From Chloroflexota bacterium (GTDB taxonomy: Bacteria > Chloroflexota > UBA11872): DNA of 64,000 nucleotides. Every line of letters begins with the position of its first letter. Position 1 is the first letter of the stretch. The notes under the pieces are model-generated. The model was not told the origin of the DNA and did no database searches. It saw only the letters and a program-made list of their open reading frames with translations. Below are positions 27,423 to 36,113 of the stretch, in pieces. Location of the stretch: NCBI GenBank assembly GCA_022824495.1, contig JAJDZU010000024.1, positions 62,001 through 126,000 of the forward strand. The letters are read 5' to 3'. The position numbers and the translations under genes are program-made.

Positions 27423-28463
27423 CTAGGAAACTGCCGGGCCGCCCGGCGCCAACCAGCGATCCATGAAGCCGAGCGAGGCATCCGCGCGGTACTCGTGCCC
27501 GCCGTCGAACTCGTCGCGTTCCAGGCGCTCGGGGACGCCGGCCGCCGCGTAGATCGCGGCCACGCGCGCGTGTGCCTGGCGTGAGGCCTCGATGGGAAAT
27601 CCGCGATCCGCGCGACCGGCCTCGATCAGCAGCGGCCGCGGCGCGATCAGGCCGTGCACGTCAGGCACGTCCGCGTAGGCGTAGATGCCCGGCAGGAACT
27701 GCGAGCCGCAGAAGTTCCCGGTGTCGAGGGCGTAGGCGCGGAAGGTGGTGAGATAGCCGCTCACGACCGCCGCTCGGATCCGCGTGTCCAGGGCGCCCAG
27801 GTACATGGTGCGCGTACCGCCGAACGAAAGCCCGGCGCAGCCCAGCCGACCGGCGTCCACCTCCGGCCGCCCGGCCAGGATGTCCAGGCCGCGCCGGTCG
27901 TCCTGGATGTTCAGCGCCATCAGGTTGATGCCGAACAGCAGCGCGCGCATGAAGTTGACGTTGCAGCCGTCGCGCTGCCCGTAGCGGCGGAACTCCTCGG
28001 CGCGTTCGCCAAAGCCGATCGCGTCCGGCGCCAGCACCACGTGGCCGCGCTCGGCGTAGCGCCGGGCGAAGCTGCGGTAGACGTTGCCGGGATCGTCGTC
28101 GCGCGCCACCAATTGGTCCTTGCCGTCGCCGTGGCCGTGCAGCGCCAGGATTCCGGCCGCGGGCCGCTCACGTGAGGCCGTGGCGGGAACCAGCAACCAG
28201 GCCGGAACCCAGACATCGGGAATGGTCTCGTACACGAGCTTGTGCTGGACGTAGGCGCCGCAGTCCGTGGACTCCAGGATCTCCGGCTCGGCCCCGGTCA
28301 ACGCGGGCAGGTGGCCCAACAGCGACTCAACTCGCTCGAGCAGCGCGGCATGCCAGGCGGTGAAGTCCATGCCCGGATGAAAGGCCAGCGATGGTTCCCG
28401 GGCGTCATCAGTGTTGTTGATGAAGCCGTCGAAGGCGTACGCGGGCAGGTCCGCCGCCGTCAT
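27423..28463 (-). CDS. Alpha/beta-hydrolase (acetyl xylan esterase/dienelactone hydrolase-like)
   Basis: The 346-residue protein has an alpha/beta-hydrolase core: oxyanion-side ALHGHGDGKDQ, nucleophile Ser213 in GLSFGG, Asp286 in EAGRADRGFP and His323 in GGHEY. It resembles plant-type and bacterial abhydrolase_7 enzymes found with sugar catabolic genes. No signal peptide is seen, so it is cytoplasmic. Its start overlaps the stop of the TIM-barrel gene (28460-28463), indicating coupled translation. The ester substrate is unknown. Confidence 0.75.
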   Translation of the reverse strand: MTAADLPAYAFDGFINNTDDAREPSLAFHPGMDFTAWHAALLERVESLLGHLPALTGAEPEILESTDCGAYVQHKLVYETIPDVWVPAWLLVPATASRERPAAGILALHGHGDGKDQLVARDDDPGNVYRSFARRYAERGHVVLAPDAIGFGERAEEFRRYGQRDGCNVNFMRALLFGINLMALNIQDDRRGLDILAGRPEVDAGRLGCAGLSFGGTRTMYLGALDTRIRAAVVSGYLTTFRAYALDTGNFCGSQFLPGIYAYADVPDVHGLIAPRPLLIEAGRADRGFPIEASRQAHARVAAIYAAAGVPERLERDEFDGGHEYRADASLGFMDRWLAPGGPAVS

Positions 28464-29260
28464 GACGCCGGAACGCGCGCCCGCAGGTAGTCCAACGCCG
28501 GCCCGGCCTGCGAGGCAAAGTCGGTGAAGCGCTTGCCGTTGTCCTCCACGCTCATGCGCAGGTCATAGCCTGTGGCCAGCAGGGCGTCCAGGAAGTCGTC
28601 GAAGCCCGGATCCGTCGGCTGCTCCGGCGCGCCGGGAATGGGAGGCACGGGTACGTGAATGTGACGCAGGCGCGGCGCGACTTCGGCCAGGGTTGCCAGC
28701 GGCTCGTCGTTGTGGAAGACGTGGAACCAGTCGGCCAGCGTCCACACCCGCGGATGCCCGCTCTGGCGGGCGGCCACGAAGCCTTCGACGATGGTGTTGA
28801 TGGTGTCGCACACGTCGCGCCAGAGGGGTTCGATGACCAGGTCCATGTCGTGATCGGCCGCGATGCCGCCGGCCAGCAGCAGGAAGTCCTGGAGCTGCCC
28901 AGGTACCAGGTGATGGTCGAACCCAGGCGGCGTGGAGCGGGCGCCGCCGCTGCCGAATACCACCAGCCGGGTTCCCAGGTCGCGCATGCGGCCCATTGCC
29001 GTCGTGACGTAGGTGCGCAGGCCCTCCAGGTCGCGGTCGGGGCCCACCACGGGGTGATGCGGCGGGATGAATACGTTCAGGGCTTCCGGCGGCAGGCCGG
29101 CATCCTCGATCTGGCGCTTGATCGGGGCGTAGACGGTCTCGTCGTCGTCGGGCCGCAGGTCCACGACGCGCAGTTCGGCGTAGTCGTAACCGGCCGCGCG
29201 CATGGCCGGCATGTTCTCGATAGGTCCGCAGCAGCCGAATCGCATAGGGCGCGTATCCAT
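28460..29260 (-). CDS. Sugar phosphate isomerase/epimerase-like TIM-barrel protein
   Basis: The 266-residue product fits the xylose isomerase-like AP-endonuclease 2 superfamily: MRAAGYDYAELR near the N-terminus, a central LVIEPLWRDVCDTINT with metal-ligand Glu, WTLADWFHVF and HIHVPVP, and C-terminal LRMSVEDNGKRF. Such proteins isomerise or epimerise sugars, inososes or related acids. It is the first gene of a two-gene unit with the esterase. Confidence 0.75.
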   Translation of the reverse strand: MDTRPMRFGCCGPIENMPAMRAAGYDYAELRVVDLRPDDDETVYAPIKRQIEDAGLPPEALNVFIPPHHPVVGPDRDLEGLRTYVTTAMGRMRDLGTRLVVFGSGGARSTPPGFDHHLVPGQLQDFLLLAGGIAADHDMDLVIEPLWRDVCDTINTIVEGFVAARQSGHPRVWTLADWFHVFHNDEPLATLAEVAPRLRHIHVPVPPIPGAPEQPTDPGFDDFLDALLATGYDLRMSVEDNGKRFTDFASQAGPALDYLRARVPAS

Positions 29261-29322
29261 TCTCAGGCCAGGCTGCCGGGCATGGTACGCGAGCGCCCGC
29301 CCAAACCCGGCGCGACCAGCGC

Positions 29323-29997
29323 ATGACCTACGACGATCAAAGCGAACTGCTGGAGGTCGTCACCCCCGACGGCCGGTCCACCGGGCGCCTGCTGCCGCGC
29401 ATCCGGATTCACCGCGAGGGCCACTGGCATCGCACGCGCACCGTCTGGGTGGTCCTGACCGGCGAGCCGAACGGCCCCGGCCTGCTGCTCCAGCAACGCG
29501 GCTTCACCAAGGACACCTGGGGCGGCCTGCTGGATGTCAGCAGCGCCGGTCACCTGGCGCCCGACGACCCGGACCCGTGGCGCGAACTGGAGGAAGAGCT
29601 GGGCGTGCGGCCCACCGACGGACCGCTCATCCAGCTTGGCACCCGGCGCGTCGAGGGCGCCCATCCACGCGAAGGCCTGGTGGATCGGGAATTGCAGGAC
29701 CTGTGGCTCTGGCTGGCGCCGCTCTCGCTTGAGGACTTGTGCCCGCAGCCCGTCGAGCTCGAGGCCCTGCTCAGCCTCGAACTGGCCGTCGTACCCGACC
29801 TGCAGCTACCCGCGTCACGCACCCCGGCCCGGCGCCTGGACGCTACGACCCGAAGTGTGTCGTCCGCCGTCATCACGCACGCCGAGATGACCCCAGGCCT
29901 CGGTCCCTTCGCCACACACCTCGCGCAACTGGCCGGCCGCGCCCTGGCCGGCGAGCGCGACCTGCGCTACGACCCCGGATTCGACCTCCGCGCTTAA
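29323..29997 (+). CDS. NUDIX hydrolase, IPP isomerase-like subgroup
   Basis: The 224-residue protein resembles NUDIX proteins with an isopentenyl-diphosphate isomerase-like layout (HREGHWHRTRTVWV, then LLDVSSAGHL). The Nudix box ends with the catalytic RELEEELG, but its front part (GHLAPDDPDPW before REL) is about three residues shorter than the usual G-x5-E-x7-RE. Activity as a pyrophosphohydrolase is plausible but the loop deletion is odd. The gene is convergent with the toast-rack operon. Confidence 0.8.
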   Translation: MTYDDQSELLEVVTPDGRSTGRLLPRIRIHREGHWHRTRTVWVVLTGEPNGPGLLLQQRGFTKDTWGGLLDVSSAGHLAPDDPDPWRELEEELGVRPTDGPLIQLGTRRVEGAHPREGLVDRELQDLWLWLAPLSLEDLCPQPVELEALLSLELAVVPDLQLPASRTPARRLDATTRSVSSAVITHAEMTPGLGPFATHLAQLAGRALAGERDLRYDPGFDLRA

Positions 29998-30003
29998 ACC
30001 TGA

Positions 30004-30034
30004 CGGGCCGGGCCGCTCGTGGCGACCCGGCCCG
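30004..30034. terminator. GC-rich hairpin between convergent genes
   Basis: A perfect nine-base-pair stem CGGGCCGGG (30004-30012) and CCCGGCCCG (30026-30034) lies between the NUDIX gene and the end of the toast-rack gene. It lacks a U-tract, so it may be a weak or Rho-assisted terminator. Confidence 0.45.
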
Positions 30035-30058
30035 CTGGGGGAGGGAGGGGGATGTGGA

Positions 30059-30997
30059 TTAGCTGATGGTGATGTCGCTCACACCGGCCTCGATCTTGAT
30101 CGAGACCCGGTTGGCGGCGCTCTCGAAGTCGGGCGAGACGTAGCGGTCGCCCTGCTTGGGGAACCGCGACTCGTCGATGTTGAGACTCGAGATTCCGCCG
30201 TCGAAGTCGATCTGCGCCGCGACGCCGTCCGGAACCGTGATGTCCAGGTCCGCCGCGCCAATGCTGAACTCGGCGGTCGTACGCCCGGCGCTGGCCGGCA
30301 GCACCACGTCAATGTCCGCGGCGCCCCCGTCGACGTTCAGTCTCTGCACGTTCAACTCCCGCAGGTCGAGATCAAGGTCCGATGCTCCCGTCTCTATACG
30401 GATATCGGTTGGAATGCCCTCGGCGTGACGCAAGATCCAGCGCGGCGAAGACGAACTGCCCCGACGCGGCGGGAACTGGAAGTTCCAGTCGGTGTTGAGG
30501 CGCACGTCCATCGTGCTCCGGCCTCCCGATCTGATCACGCTCACACGCTGCTCCGACACTTCGGCGACGGTCCCCTGGGATCCGCCGGAGAGCAAGAGAC
30601 CCGACGGGGCGCCGCCCGTCAGCGTGAGGTCGCCGGCGGCCACCGTCAGGTTCAGGCGCGCCGACTGCGCGCCTTCGCTCTTCACCGAGATTGATTCGCT
30701 GGTGATGGACAAGCTGTGCGAGGTCGAGGGGTTGGCCACCGCCAGCACCCAGGCCGCGGCCAGCGAGCCCGTGACCACGGCCAGCGCGGCCAGCGAGCCA
30801 ATCCAGGCGCGCTGCCGGGACAAGATCAGGTTCGCGCCGATCGCCACCAGCAGCAGCGGCCAGAGGGTCCAGAACTCGCCCCAGAAGCCGTCGGGCAGCA
30901 CGTTGAAGTTCCAGAGCAGCCCGAACAGGCCGAGCAGGATCAGCGCGCCCGCGAATCCGAAGCCGGACTGCCGGGCCAGGGATCTTGAGTCGCTCAT
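30059..30997 (-). CDS. LiaF-like membrane protein with toast-rack beta domain (copy 1)
   Basis: ATG 30997 is chosen because it overlaps the upstream stop as TGATG; the longer frame to 31069 merely overlaps that gene. The 312 residues comprise four membrane helices (about 10-95, including LLWNFNVLPDGFW and LWPLLLVAIG) and a C-terminal beta-solenoid-like toast-rack domain with repeating DLDLDLRELNVQRLNVDGGAADIDV patterns. Such proteins occur with PspC in envelope-stress responses. It is the last gene of a minus-strand unit and a paralogue of the gene at 32036. Confidence 0.75.
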   Translation of the reverse strand: MSDSRSLARQSGFGFAGALILLGLFGLLWNFNVLPDGFWGEFWTLWPLLLVAIGANLILSRQRAWIGSLAALAVVTGSLAAAWVLAVANPSTSHSLSITSESISVKSEGAQSARLNLTVAAGDLTLTGGAPSGLLLSGGSQGTVAEVSEQRVSVIRSGGRSTMDVRLNTDWNFQFPPRRGSSSSPRWILRHAEGIPTDIRIETGASDLDLDLRELNVQRLNVDGGAADIDVVLPASAGRTTAEFSIGAADLDITVPDGVAAQIDFDGGISSLNIDESRFPKQGDRYVSPDFESAANRVSIKIEAGVSDITIS

Positions 30998-31221
30998 CAC
31001 GACCTCCTGGCGTCGGCGAGGTACCTGACGATCATGACCAGGCCGATCCCGATCAGAATCAGCGGCCACAGGTCGCCAAAGTCGGCCCAGCCGAATTGGT
31101 CCACGAGGAAGATGGAACCGATCAGGATGAGGATGGTTCCCGCCACGAGGCCTCCGTCATCCCGCCGCCGGCGCTTGCGGGCCGGGGCTGAATCGCGATT
31201 GGTGTCGTTTCCAGCCATCAC
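30997..31221 (-). CDS. Small LiaF/DUF5668-like membrane protein
   Basis: The 74-residue protein has a basic N-terminus (ARKRRRRDDGG) and two membrane helices with the DUF5668 signature (GTILILIGSIFLVDQFGWADFGDLWPLILIGIGLVMI). It lies seven bases after the PspC gene and overlaps the next start by one base. The signature also occurs at the C-terminus of the PspC protein, so the operon repeats one membrane module. Confidence 0.75.
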   Translation of the reverse strand: MMAGNDTNRDSAPARKRRRRDDGGLVAGTILILIGSIFLVDQFGWADFGDLWPLILIGIGLVMIVRYLADARRS

Positions 31222-31227
31222 GACCTC

Positions 31228-31881
31228 CTATCGAAAGCGGCCGAGGATCAGCGCGCCGCCGATCCCGATGAGAATGAGGGGCCAGAACTGCCAGAAGCTG
31301 AACAGGCTGAACTGGTCCACCAGGGCCAGCCCGCCGATGACGATCAGGATGGCCCCGATGACGAACGCGCCCTGGCCGCGCCGCCGCGCCGCCGCACGCC
31401 GCCGCCGGGCGCGTCGCCGCGAGTTCCGGCGCTCCCGACGAGCCTCGCGCCTGCGCCCGCGCTGGGCTTCGGCCAGGGGCGCGTCGGACGTGGCCGCGCT
31501 CGTTGCGGCCGCGGCTGCGGTCGCACCGCCGTCGGTCTTGGGCTCGGCCTCTTCGTCCGCCGCGGCCACGGCCTTGTCGTCGGCCTCGCTGGCCTCCTGG
31601 CCGTCAGGCGCGGCTTCGGCGGACGTGGCTTCGTCCTCCTCGTCGAGGTCTTCGTCCTCGTAGTCCTCCTCGTCGTCGTACTCCTCCTCGCCGTCCGGCG
31701 GCGAGGGCATGATGATCGCCATCACGAAGTAAACGACGAGCAGCACGCCGCCCGTGAAGACGGCGCCCAGGACCCAGAGCAGGCGCATGATGACCGGGTC
31801 GATGTCGAAGTACTCCGCCATCCCGCCGGCCACGCCCGTGAGCATTCGATCCGAGTGGCTGCGGGTCAGCCGGTTGTCCAT
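31228..31881 (-). CDS. PspC-domain envelope stress protein with DUF5668 tail
   Basis: The 217-residue product has an N-terminal PspC domain (about 1-58, LTRSHSDRMLTGVAGGMAEYFDIDP and a membrane helix), a strongly acidic linker (about 63-105), an Ala-rich then very Arg-rich segment (about 140-170) and a C-terminal two-helix DUF5668 module. PspC proteins sense or signal membrane damage. The abutting acidic and basic tracts are probably cytoplasmic and could self-associate. It is co-transcribed with the two downstream LiaF-like genes. Confidence 0.85.
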   Translation of the reverse strand: MDNRLTRSHSDRMLTGVAGGMAEYFDIDPVIMRLLWVLGAVFTGGVLLVVYFVMAIIMPSPPDGEEEYDDEEDYEDEDLDEEDEATSAEAAPDGQEASEADDKAVAAADEEAEPKTDGGATAAAAATSAATSDAPLAEAQRGRRREARRERRNSRRRARRRRAAARRRGQGAFVIGAILIVIGGLALVDQFSLFSFWQFWPLILIGIGGALILGRFR

Positions 31882-31927
31882 GAAGGGCCTTTCCGCGGTT
31901 GTGTGAGTCGTGCATAGTCACGGTATG

Positions 31928-31984
31928 CCGTGAGCGGCGCCTCGCCATCGCCCCAAGGCCGTAATTTTCGGCCCGTCGGATCGG
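31928..31984. repeat. Imperfect direct repeat, copy 1
   Basis: Shares an exact 20-base core (TCGCCATCGCCCCAAGGCCG, 31942-31961) with 33295-33314. Flanks are also alike (CCGTGA at the left, CCGTCG.ATCGG at the right). It lies upstream of the PspC gene. Confidence 0.7.
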
Positions 31985-32035
31985 CCAAAAGGACTAGGCC
32001 CGCCAGGCCGGCCGGCTACAGCCGGAGGTTGGGGA

Positions 32036-32962
32036 CTAGCGGACGGTGACGTCGCCGGCGCCCGCGTGGATGGTGATCATCACGCGGTTGGCGGCAGTGT
32101 CGAAGTCGGACGAAACGTAGCGGCCGTCGCCCTGCACCAAAAAGCGCGACGTGTCGATGTCGGCGCCCGGCGCGCCGCCTTCGAAGTCGATCCGGGCCGC
32201 CACACCCGCCGGAACCGTGATGTGCAGGCTGGTCGCGGTGCCCTCGAACTCGACGCTGGTGCGTCCGGCAGCGGCCGGCAGCGTGACCTCGATGTCGGCT
32301 GCGCCCAGAGCTACCTGCAGGGTTCTCACGTTCAACGCCCGGAGGTTGAGATCAAGGGTGGTCGCGCCGCCGGCCACCCGGAGGTCGGTCGACACCCCGT
32401 TGGCGAGGCGTAGATTCCAATGTCCCGACGAGATGTGGCGACGCGGTGGGAATGGAATCTCCCAAGAGCCCAGCAGGCTGACATCCAGCGTGCGCCGGTT
32501 GCCCGCGGTACGTATGCCCGCCGAGAACTGGGCCGCCGGGATGGCCATGCCCTGGAAGTCGCCGGCCACCAACTGCCCGTCCGGTGCATTGCCGCCAAGC
32601 GCGAGAACGCCGCCGGACGTGGTCAGGTTCACCTCAACCGTGTCGACGCCGTCCAGCGGCACCGAGATCGACTCGTAGGTCCTCGGCAGGAGCGGTGGCC
32701 GGTTCTCGTCGGCCGCTTGCCACCAGGCCGCGCCCAGGGTGACCGCGACGATGGCCATCGCCGCCAGCGAGCCCGCCCAGGGGTGCCAGCGCGACAGGAG
32801 CATGTTGACGACGGCGGCTGCCAGCCACAGGGGCCACAGGAGGAAGAACTCCTCCCAGAAGCCGTCGGGCAGGACGTCGAAATTCCAGAGCAGCACAAAG
32901 ACACCAACAAGAAGCAGGCTGCCTAGCAGAGCAAAGCCGTTGCGCTGTGCTCGCTCCTTCAT
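32036..32962 (-). CDS. LiaF-like membrane protein with toast-rack beta domain (copy 2)
   Basis: The 308-residue product is a clear paralogue of the 30059 gene: membrane part with LLWNFDVLPDGFWEEF and LWPLWLAAAV, then a toast-rack domain with LDLNLRALNVRTLQVALGAADIEVTLPA. The ending (YVSSDFDTAANRVMITIHAGAGDVTV) aligns nearly residue for residue with copy 1. About 150 bp separate it from the PspC gene, so it may be first in the same transcript or separately expressed. It probably works at the membrane in envelope stress. Confidence 0.75.
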   Translation of the reverse strand: MKERAQRNGFALLGSLLLVGVFVLLWNFDVLPDGFWEEFFLLWPLWLAAAVVNMLLSRWHPWAGSLAAMAIVAVTLGAAWWQAADENRPPLLPRTYESISVPLDGVDTVEVNLTTSGGVLALGGNAPDGQLVAGDFQGMAIPAAQFSAGIRTAGNRRTLDVSLLGSWEIPFPPRRHISSGHWNLRLANGVSTDLRVAGGATTLDLNLRALNVRTLQVALGAADIEVTLPAAAGRTSVEFEGTATSLHITVPAGVAARIDFEGGAPGADIDTSRFLVQGDGRYVSSDFDTAANRVMITIHAGAGDVTVR

Positions 32963-33393
32963 CCGGCCCTCCTGAATCGCCCGCCCGGGTTGAGGGTCAG
33001 CGTGACGCCCACCGCTCCAGGGTTTCGGCTGTGAAGTCGCTTACCTTAGCCAGTAGCACTGGCTGTGCAGGGTTGGAGCGCCGATCAGGATACGGACCCT
33101 GCCGACCGGGCGGCAGCCGAGAACCCAGAGGGGAGTTGGACAATGCGGGACCTGATGTTGACGTACGTCCCTATATTCCCTGCCACACCGGTGGGCGTGG
33201 CTACGTCCTGCGCCGCGCCAGGCGCCGGATTCTGGCGCGGCGACTCTCTGGTTGGGGTCCCACCGCGAGCCTGCGTCACTCCGTGAAACGGCGGTCGCCA
33301 TCGCCCCAAGGCCGAGATCGGCAGGCCGTCGAATCGGGCGCGAGGACCGGACCCGACGGGCCCAACGGCCAATCGGCGCACCGAGCCGAGTCG
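32963..33393. other. Intergenic region with direct repeat
   Basis: About 430 bp between the divergent LiaF-like gene and the pseudouridine synthase. It holds the second copy of a 57-bp imperfect repeat. Frames open here do not look like protein, although the true start of the pseudouridine synthase could lie in it, for example GTG at 33282. Confidence 0.5.
33281..33337. repeat. Imperfect direct repeat, copy 2
   Basis: Partner of the repeat at 31928-31984, with the same 20-base core at 33295-33314. The pair brackets the second LiaF-like gene. Confidence 0.7.
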
Positions 33394-34149
33394 GTGCGCC
33401 TGCACGTGTTCCTGGCCCGCGCCGGAGCCGGATCGCGCCGCGCGATGGAAGCCGCCATCATCGCGGGTCGCGTCCAGGTTGACGGCCAGGTCGTGACGAC
33501 GCTCGGCACGCGGATCGATCCTGCGCACGCCGAGGTGCGCCTGGACAGTCAGCCCGTCGGCTCTTCGTCCGAATGCCGCCTCGTGGTCGCTGTCCACAAA
33601 CCGCCCGGCGTCATTTCAACGGCGCGCGATCCCGAGGGACGTCCCACCGTCCTGGACCTGCTGCCGGCGGACCTGCGGGAGGTGCGGCTCTACCCGGTCG
33701 GACGCCTGGACGCGCCCTCCACGGGCCTGGTGCTCCTCACCAACGACGGCGACCTAGCCGAACGCCTGATGCACCCACGCTACGGCCACGAGCGCGAGTA
33801 CGCGGCGGAGGTGCGCGGCAACCCGCCCCGCGACCTGGCGAAGCGCTTCGCCGAAGGCATCTCCATCGGCGACCCGCGTCCGGCCCGCGCGGAGGTCCGC
33901 AATCTGCGCCAGCACCGCGGCGGCGCCACGCTCCGCCTGGTCCTGCGCGAAGGCCGCTACCGCCAGATTCGACGCATGCTCTCTGCAGTTGGGGTCAAAG
34001 TCGTGACCCTTCGCCGCCTGCGCATTGCCACCGTGCGCCTGGGAGGCCTTCCGCCGGGCGCGGCCCGCGTGCTCACCGCGGAACAATGCGCCGAACTGCA
34101 AGCTGCGGTGGCTAGTCCCCCGTCAGCTTCCGCCGCTGATCCGCGGTAA
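33394..34149 (+). CDS. RsuA/RluB-family pseudouridine synthase
   Basis: From GTG 33394 the product is 251 residues, beginning with an S4 RNA-binding domain (RLHVFLARAGAGSRRAMEAAIIAGRVQVDG) and continuing with the catalytic domain: HKPPGVISTARDPEGRPTVLDLLP, GRLDAPSTGLVLLTNDG containing the catalytic Asp, and YRQIRRMLSAVG. It isomerises a uridine in rRNA. The start is uncertain because no good ribosome site is seen and the frame is open upstream. Its 3' end overlaps the convergent aldo/keto reductase by 38 bp. Confidence 0.85.
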   Translation: MRLHVFLARAGAGSRRAMEAAIIAGRVQVDGQVVTTLGTRIDPAHAEVRLDSQPVGSSSECRLVVAVHKPPGVISTARDPEGRPTVLDLLPADLREVRLYPVGRLDAPSTGLVLLTNDGDLAERLMHPRYGHEREYAAEVRGNPPRDLAKRFAEGISIGDPRPARAEVRNLRQHRGGATLRLVLREGRYRQIRRMLSAVGVKVVTLRRLRIATVRLGGLPPGAARVLTAEQCAELQAAVASPPSASAADPR

Positions 34150-34888
34150 GCGACCAGCCCACCGCGCCCACGGCCTCGTCCACCCGCTCTACCCGATCGG
34201 TCTTGGGAATCGCCATCACTCCCGGCCGATCGATCACCCAGTTCAGCAGCACCTGGGCCGGAGTCTTGCCGACCTCAGCCGCCACCTCGTCCAGTCGCCC
34301 AAGGGCCGGGTCTCCAAACTCCCCCTTCACCAGCGGGCTGAAGCCGATCACCGTCACGCCGTGCTCCTGGCAATAGGGCAACACGGCGTCCTCGATCTGG
34401 CGGGCGGCCACGCTGTAGCGCACCTGGTTGGCGACCAGGGGGACGTCGCCCAGCGCGTCCTGCGCTTCCTTCATGTCATCGACCGAGTAGTTGCTCACGC
34501 CCACAAAGCGCACCTTGCCGTCGGCGACAAGCTGCCGCATCGCCCGCATCGTCTCCGGAATGGGGATGTCGGGGTTGGGGTGGTGGACCTGGTACAGGTC
34601 GATCCGGTCCGTCGATAGCCGCTCCAGGCTGGCGTCGGCGTGGGACAGCACGTCGTCATAGGCCAGGTTCGCCGGCGAGACCTTGGTGGCGATGAAGTAC
34701 TCGTCCCGCAAGTCGCCGATGTCTTGCGCCACCTGCGCTTCCGTGCCGTAGGCCTCGGCCGTGTCCACGAAGGCCGCGCCCAGTTCGTGCGCCCGGCGCA
34801 GCACACCCGCACCGCCCTGGTACTGCCAGGCGCCAAACCCGATCTTGGGAATCTGTGTCGTCGTTCGTCCGAGTGGCAGGTATTCCAT
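34112..34888 (-). CDS. Aldo/keto reductase
   Basis: ATG 34888 gives 258 residues starting MEYLPLGRTTTQIPKIGFG, the usual family beginning. The catalytic tetrad is visible as Asp42 and Tyr47 (VDTAEAYG), Lys69 (ATKVS) and His102 (YQVHHPNPD). The GVSNYS and IPKTDRVERVDE segments are typical. It reduces aldehydes or ketones with NADPH in the cytoplasm. It is divergent from the glycosidase-like gene by 109 bp. Confidence 0.88.
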   Translation of the reverse strand: MEYLPLGRTTTQIPKIGFGAWQYQGGAGVLRRAHELGAAFVDTAEAYGTEAQVAQDIGDLRDEYFIATKVSPANLAYDDVLSHADASLERLSTDRIDLYQVHHPNPDIPIPETMRAMRQLVADGKVRFVGVSNYSVDDMKEAQDALGDVPLVANQVRYSVAARQIEDAVLPYCQEHGVTVIGFSPLVKGEFGDPALGRLDEVAAEVGKTPAQVLLNWVIDRPGVMAIPKTDRVERVDEAVGAVGWSLTADQRRKLTGD

Positions 34889-34997
34889 GTCGCGCTCGCG
34901 TGCGGGTTGTCCCCTAGGACTATGGCGGCGACCGCCGGTCATGTCGAATCCCGGGCGCTGACCTGTGGGAGACTGCCCGCCCACGCCTCCCGCTGGA

Positions 34998-35972
34998 ATG
35001 CCCATGCCGCCGCGCGCGCCAATTGGCGGGGTGCCACTCTTCGATTCGGCCGAAGGCGTCACGCTCCTCAGCCCTGAGGTCGACGCCCCCGGCTACTGGG
35101 TCGGCGCGCCCGCGCTCTGGCTGGATGATGACGCGCTCTACCTGAGCGTCCGCTGGCGGCGTCCGCTGGACGGCGGTCGCGGTTGGAAGTCCGAGATCTA
35201 CCGGCTGCGCGACATCGCCACGCTGGAGCCCGTCTGGGCCTGCACCGCCGACCAATTCGACACAGAGTCCATCGAACGCTCGGCCCTCGTCCGCATTCCC
35301 GGCGGCGCCTGGCGCTACTACGTCAGCTACCTCGACCCCGCCGACCGCCGCTGGCGCATCGACCTGCTGGAAGCCGACGAACTCACCGCCCTCGACCCCG
35401 CCCAGCGCATCCCCGTGCTGGACGCCGCCAACACGTTTTCGGAGGGCGTCAAGGACCCCGTGGTGCTGCTGCTGGACGGCCTGTTCTACCTGTTTGCCGG
35501 CTATGGCCCGCGCGATCGGGTGGCGGACGGCGCCGCGCCCGAACAGCTACACGGCACCGGCAACGTCTTCACCACCGGGCTGGTGGAACACCCCACAGGC
35601 CTCTGGGTCTCGGCCGACGGCCGCCGCTTCGGCTTCGAGCGCGACATCGTCACGCCCGGTGATGGCTGGGACGCCAACGTCACCCGCGTCAGCACCGTCA
35701 TGCCCACGGACGCGGGATTCCTGATTTTCTACGACGGCCGCACGACCGAAGGCGACGTGTACGAAGACCGCACCGGCATGGTCTTCTCGCAGGACCTCAG
35801 CACCACCGTGCGCCACTCCAATGACGGTCCGCTGCTGCAGGGTCACGCCGGTACCCGCTGCCTGCGCTATATGGACTACGCCGTGCTGGGCGACAGCCTG
35901 TTCTACGTCTACGAGACATCCACGGCCAGCGGCGCCCACGAGCTCCGCGCCAGCCGCGCCCGGCTCCAGTAA
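34998..35972 (+). CDS. Glycoside hydrolase-like five-bladed propeller protein
   Basis: From ATG 34998 the product is about 324 residues (a GTG at 34965 would add 11). Repeating blade strands (YLSVRWRRP, WRYYVSYLDPADRRWRIDL, LFYLFAGYGPRD, FLIFYDGRT, SLFYVYETS) and acidic motifs (SEGVKDPVVL, DGWDANVTR) suggest a GH43/GH117-like fold. There is no signal peptide. Enzymatic activity and substrate are unproven. Confidence 0.6.
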   Translation: MPMPPRAPIGGVPLFDSAEGVTLLSPEVDAPGYWVGAPALWLDDDALYLSVRWRRPLDGGRGWKSEIYRLRDIATLEPVWACTADQFDTESIERSALVRIPGGAWRYYVSYLDPADRRWRIDLLEADELTALDPAQRIPVLDAANTFSEGVKDPVVLLLDGLFYLFAGYGPRDRVADGAAPEQLHGTGNVFTTGLVEHPTGLWVSADGRRFGFERDIVTPGDGWDANVTRVSTVMPTDAGFLIFYDGRTTEGDVYEDRTGMVFSQDLSTTVRHSNDGPLLQGHAGTRCLRYMDYAVLGDSLFYVYETSTASGAHELRASRARLQ

Positions 35973-36113
35973 AAGGCTTCAAGGGAACGGCGCCCGGCAC
36001 CCGATCCCGATGGTCCACGTAAACTAGCCGCGGATTCCGCCGGCTGCCGGTTGCGGCCCGGCTCCCAGACCGCGTGAGGCTCCGTTGCAGCACAAGCAGA
36101 CGAGACCGGCCTG

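Noticed and set aside
35973..36113. Manganese (yybP-ykoY) riboswitch upstream of the TerC gene
   Set aside because: The conserved core sequences of that riboswitch were not found in this gap.
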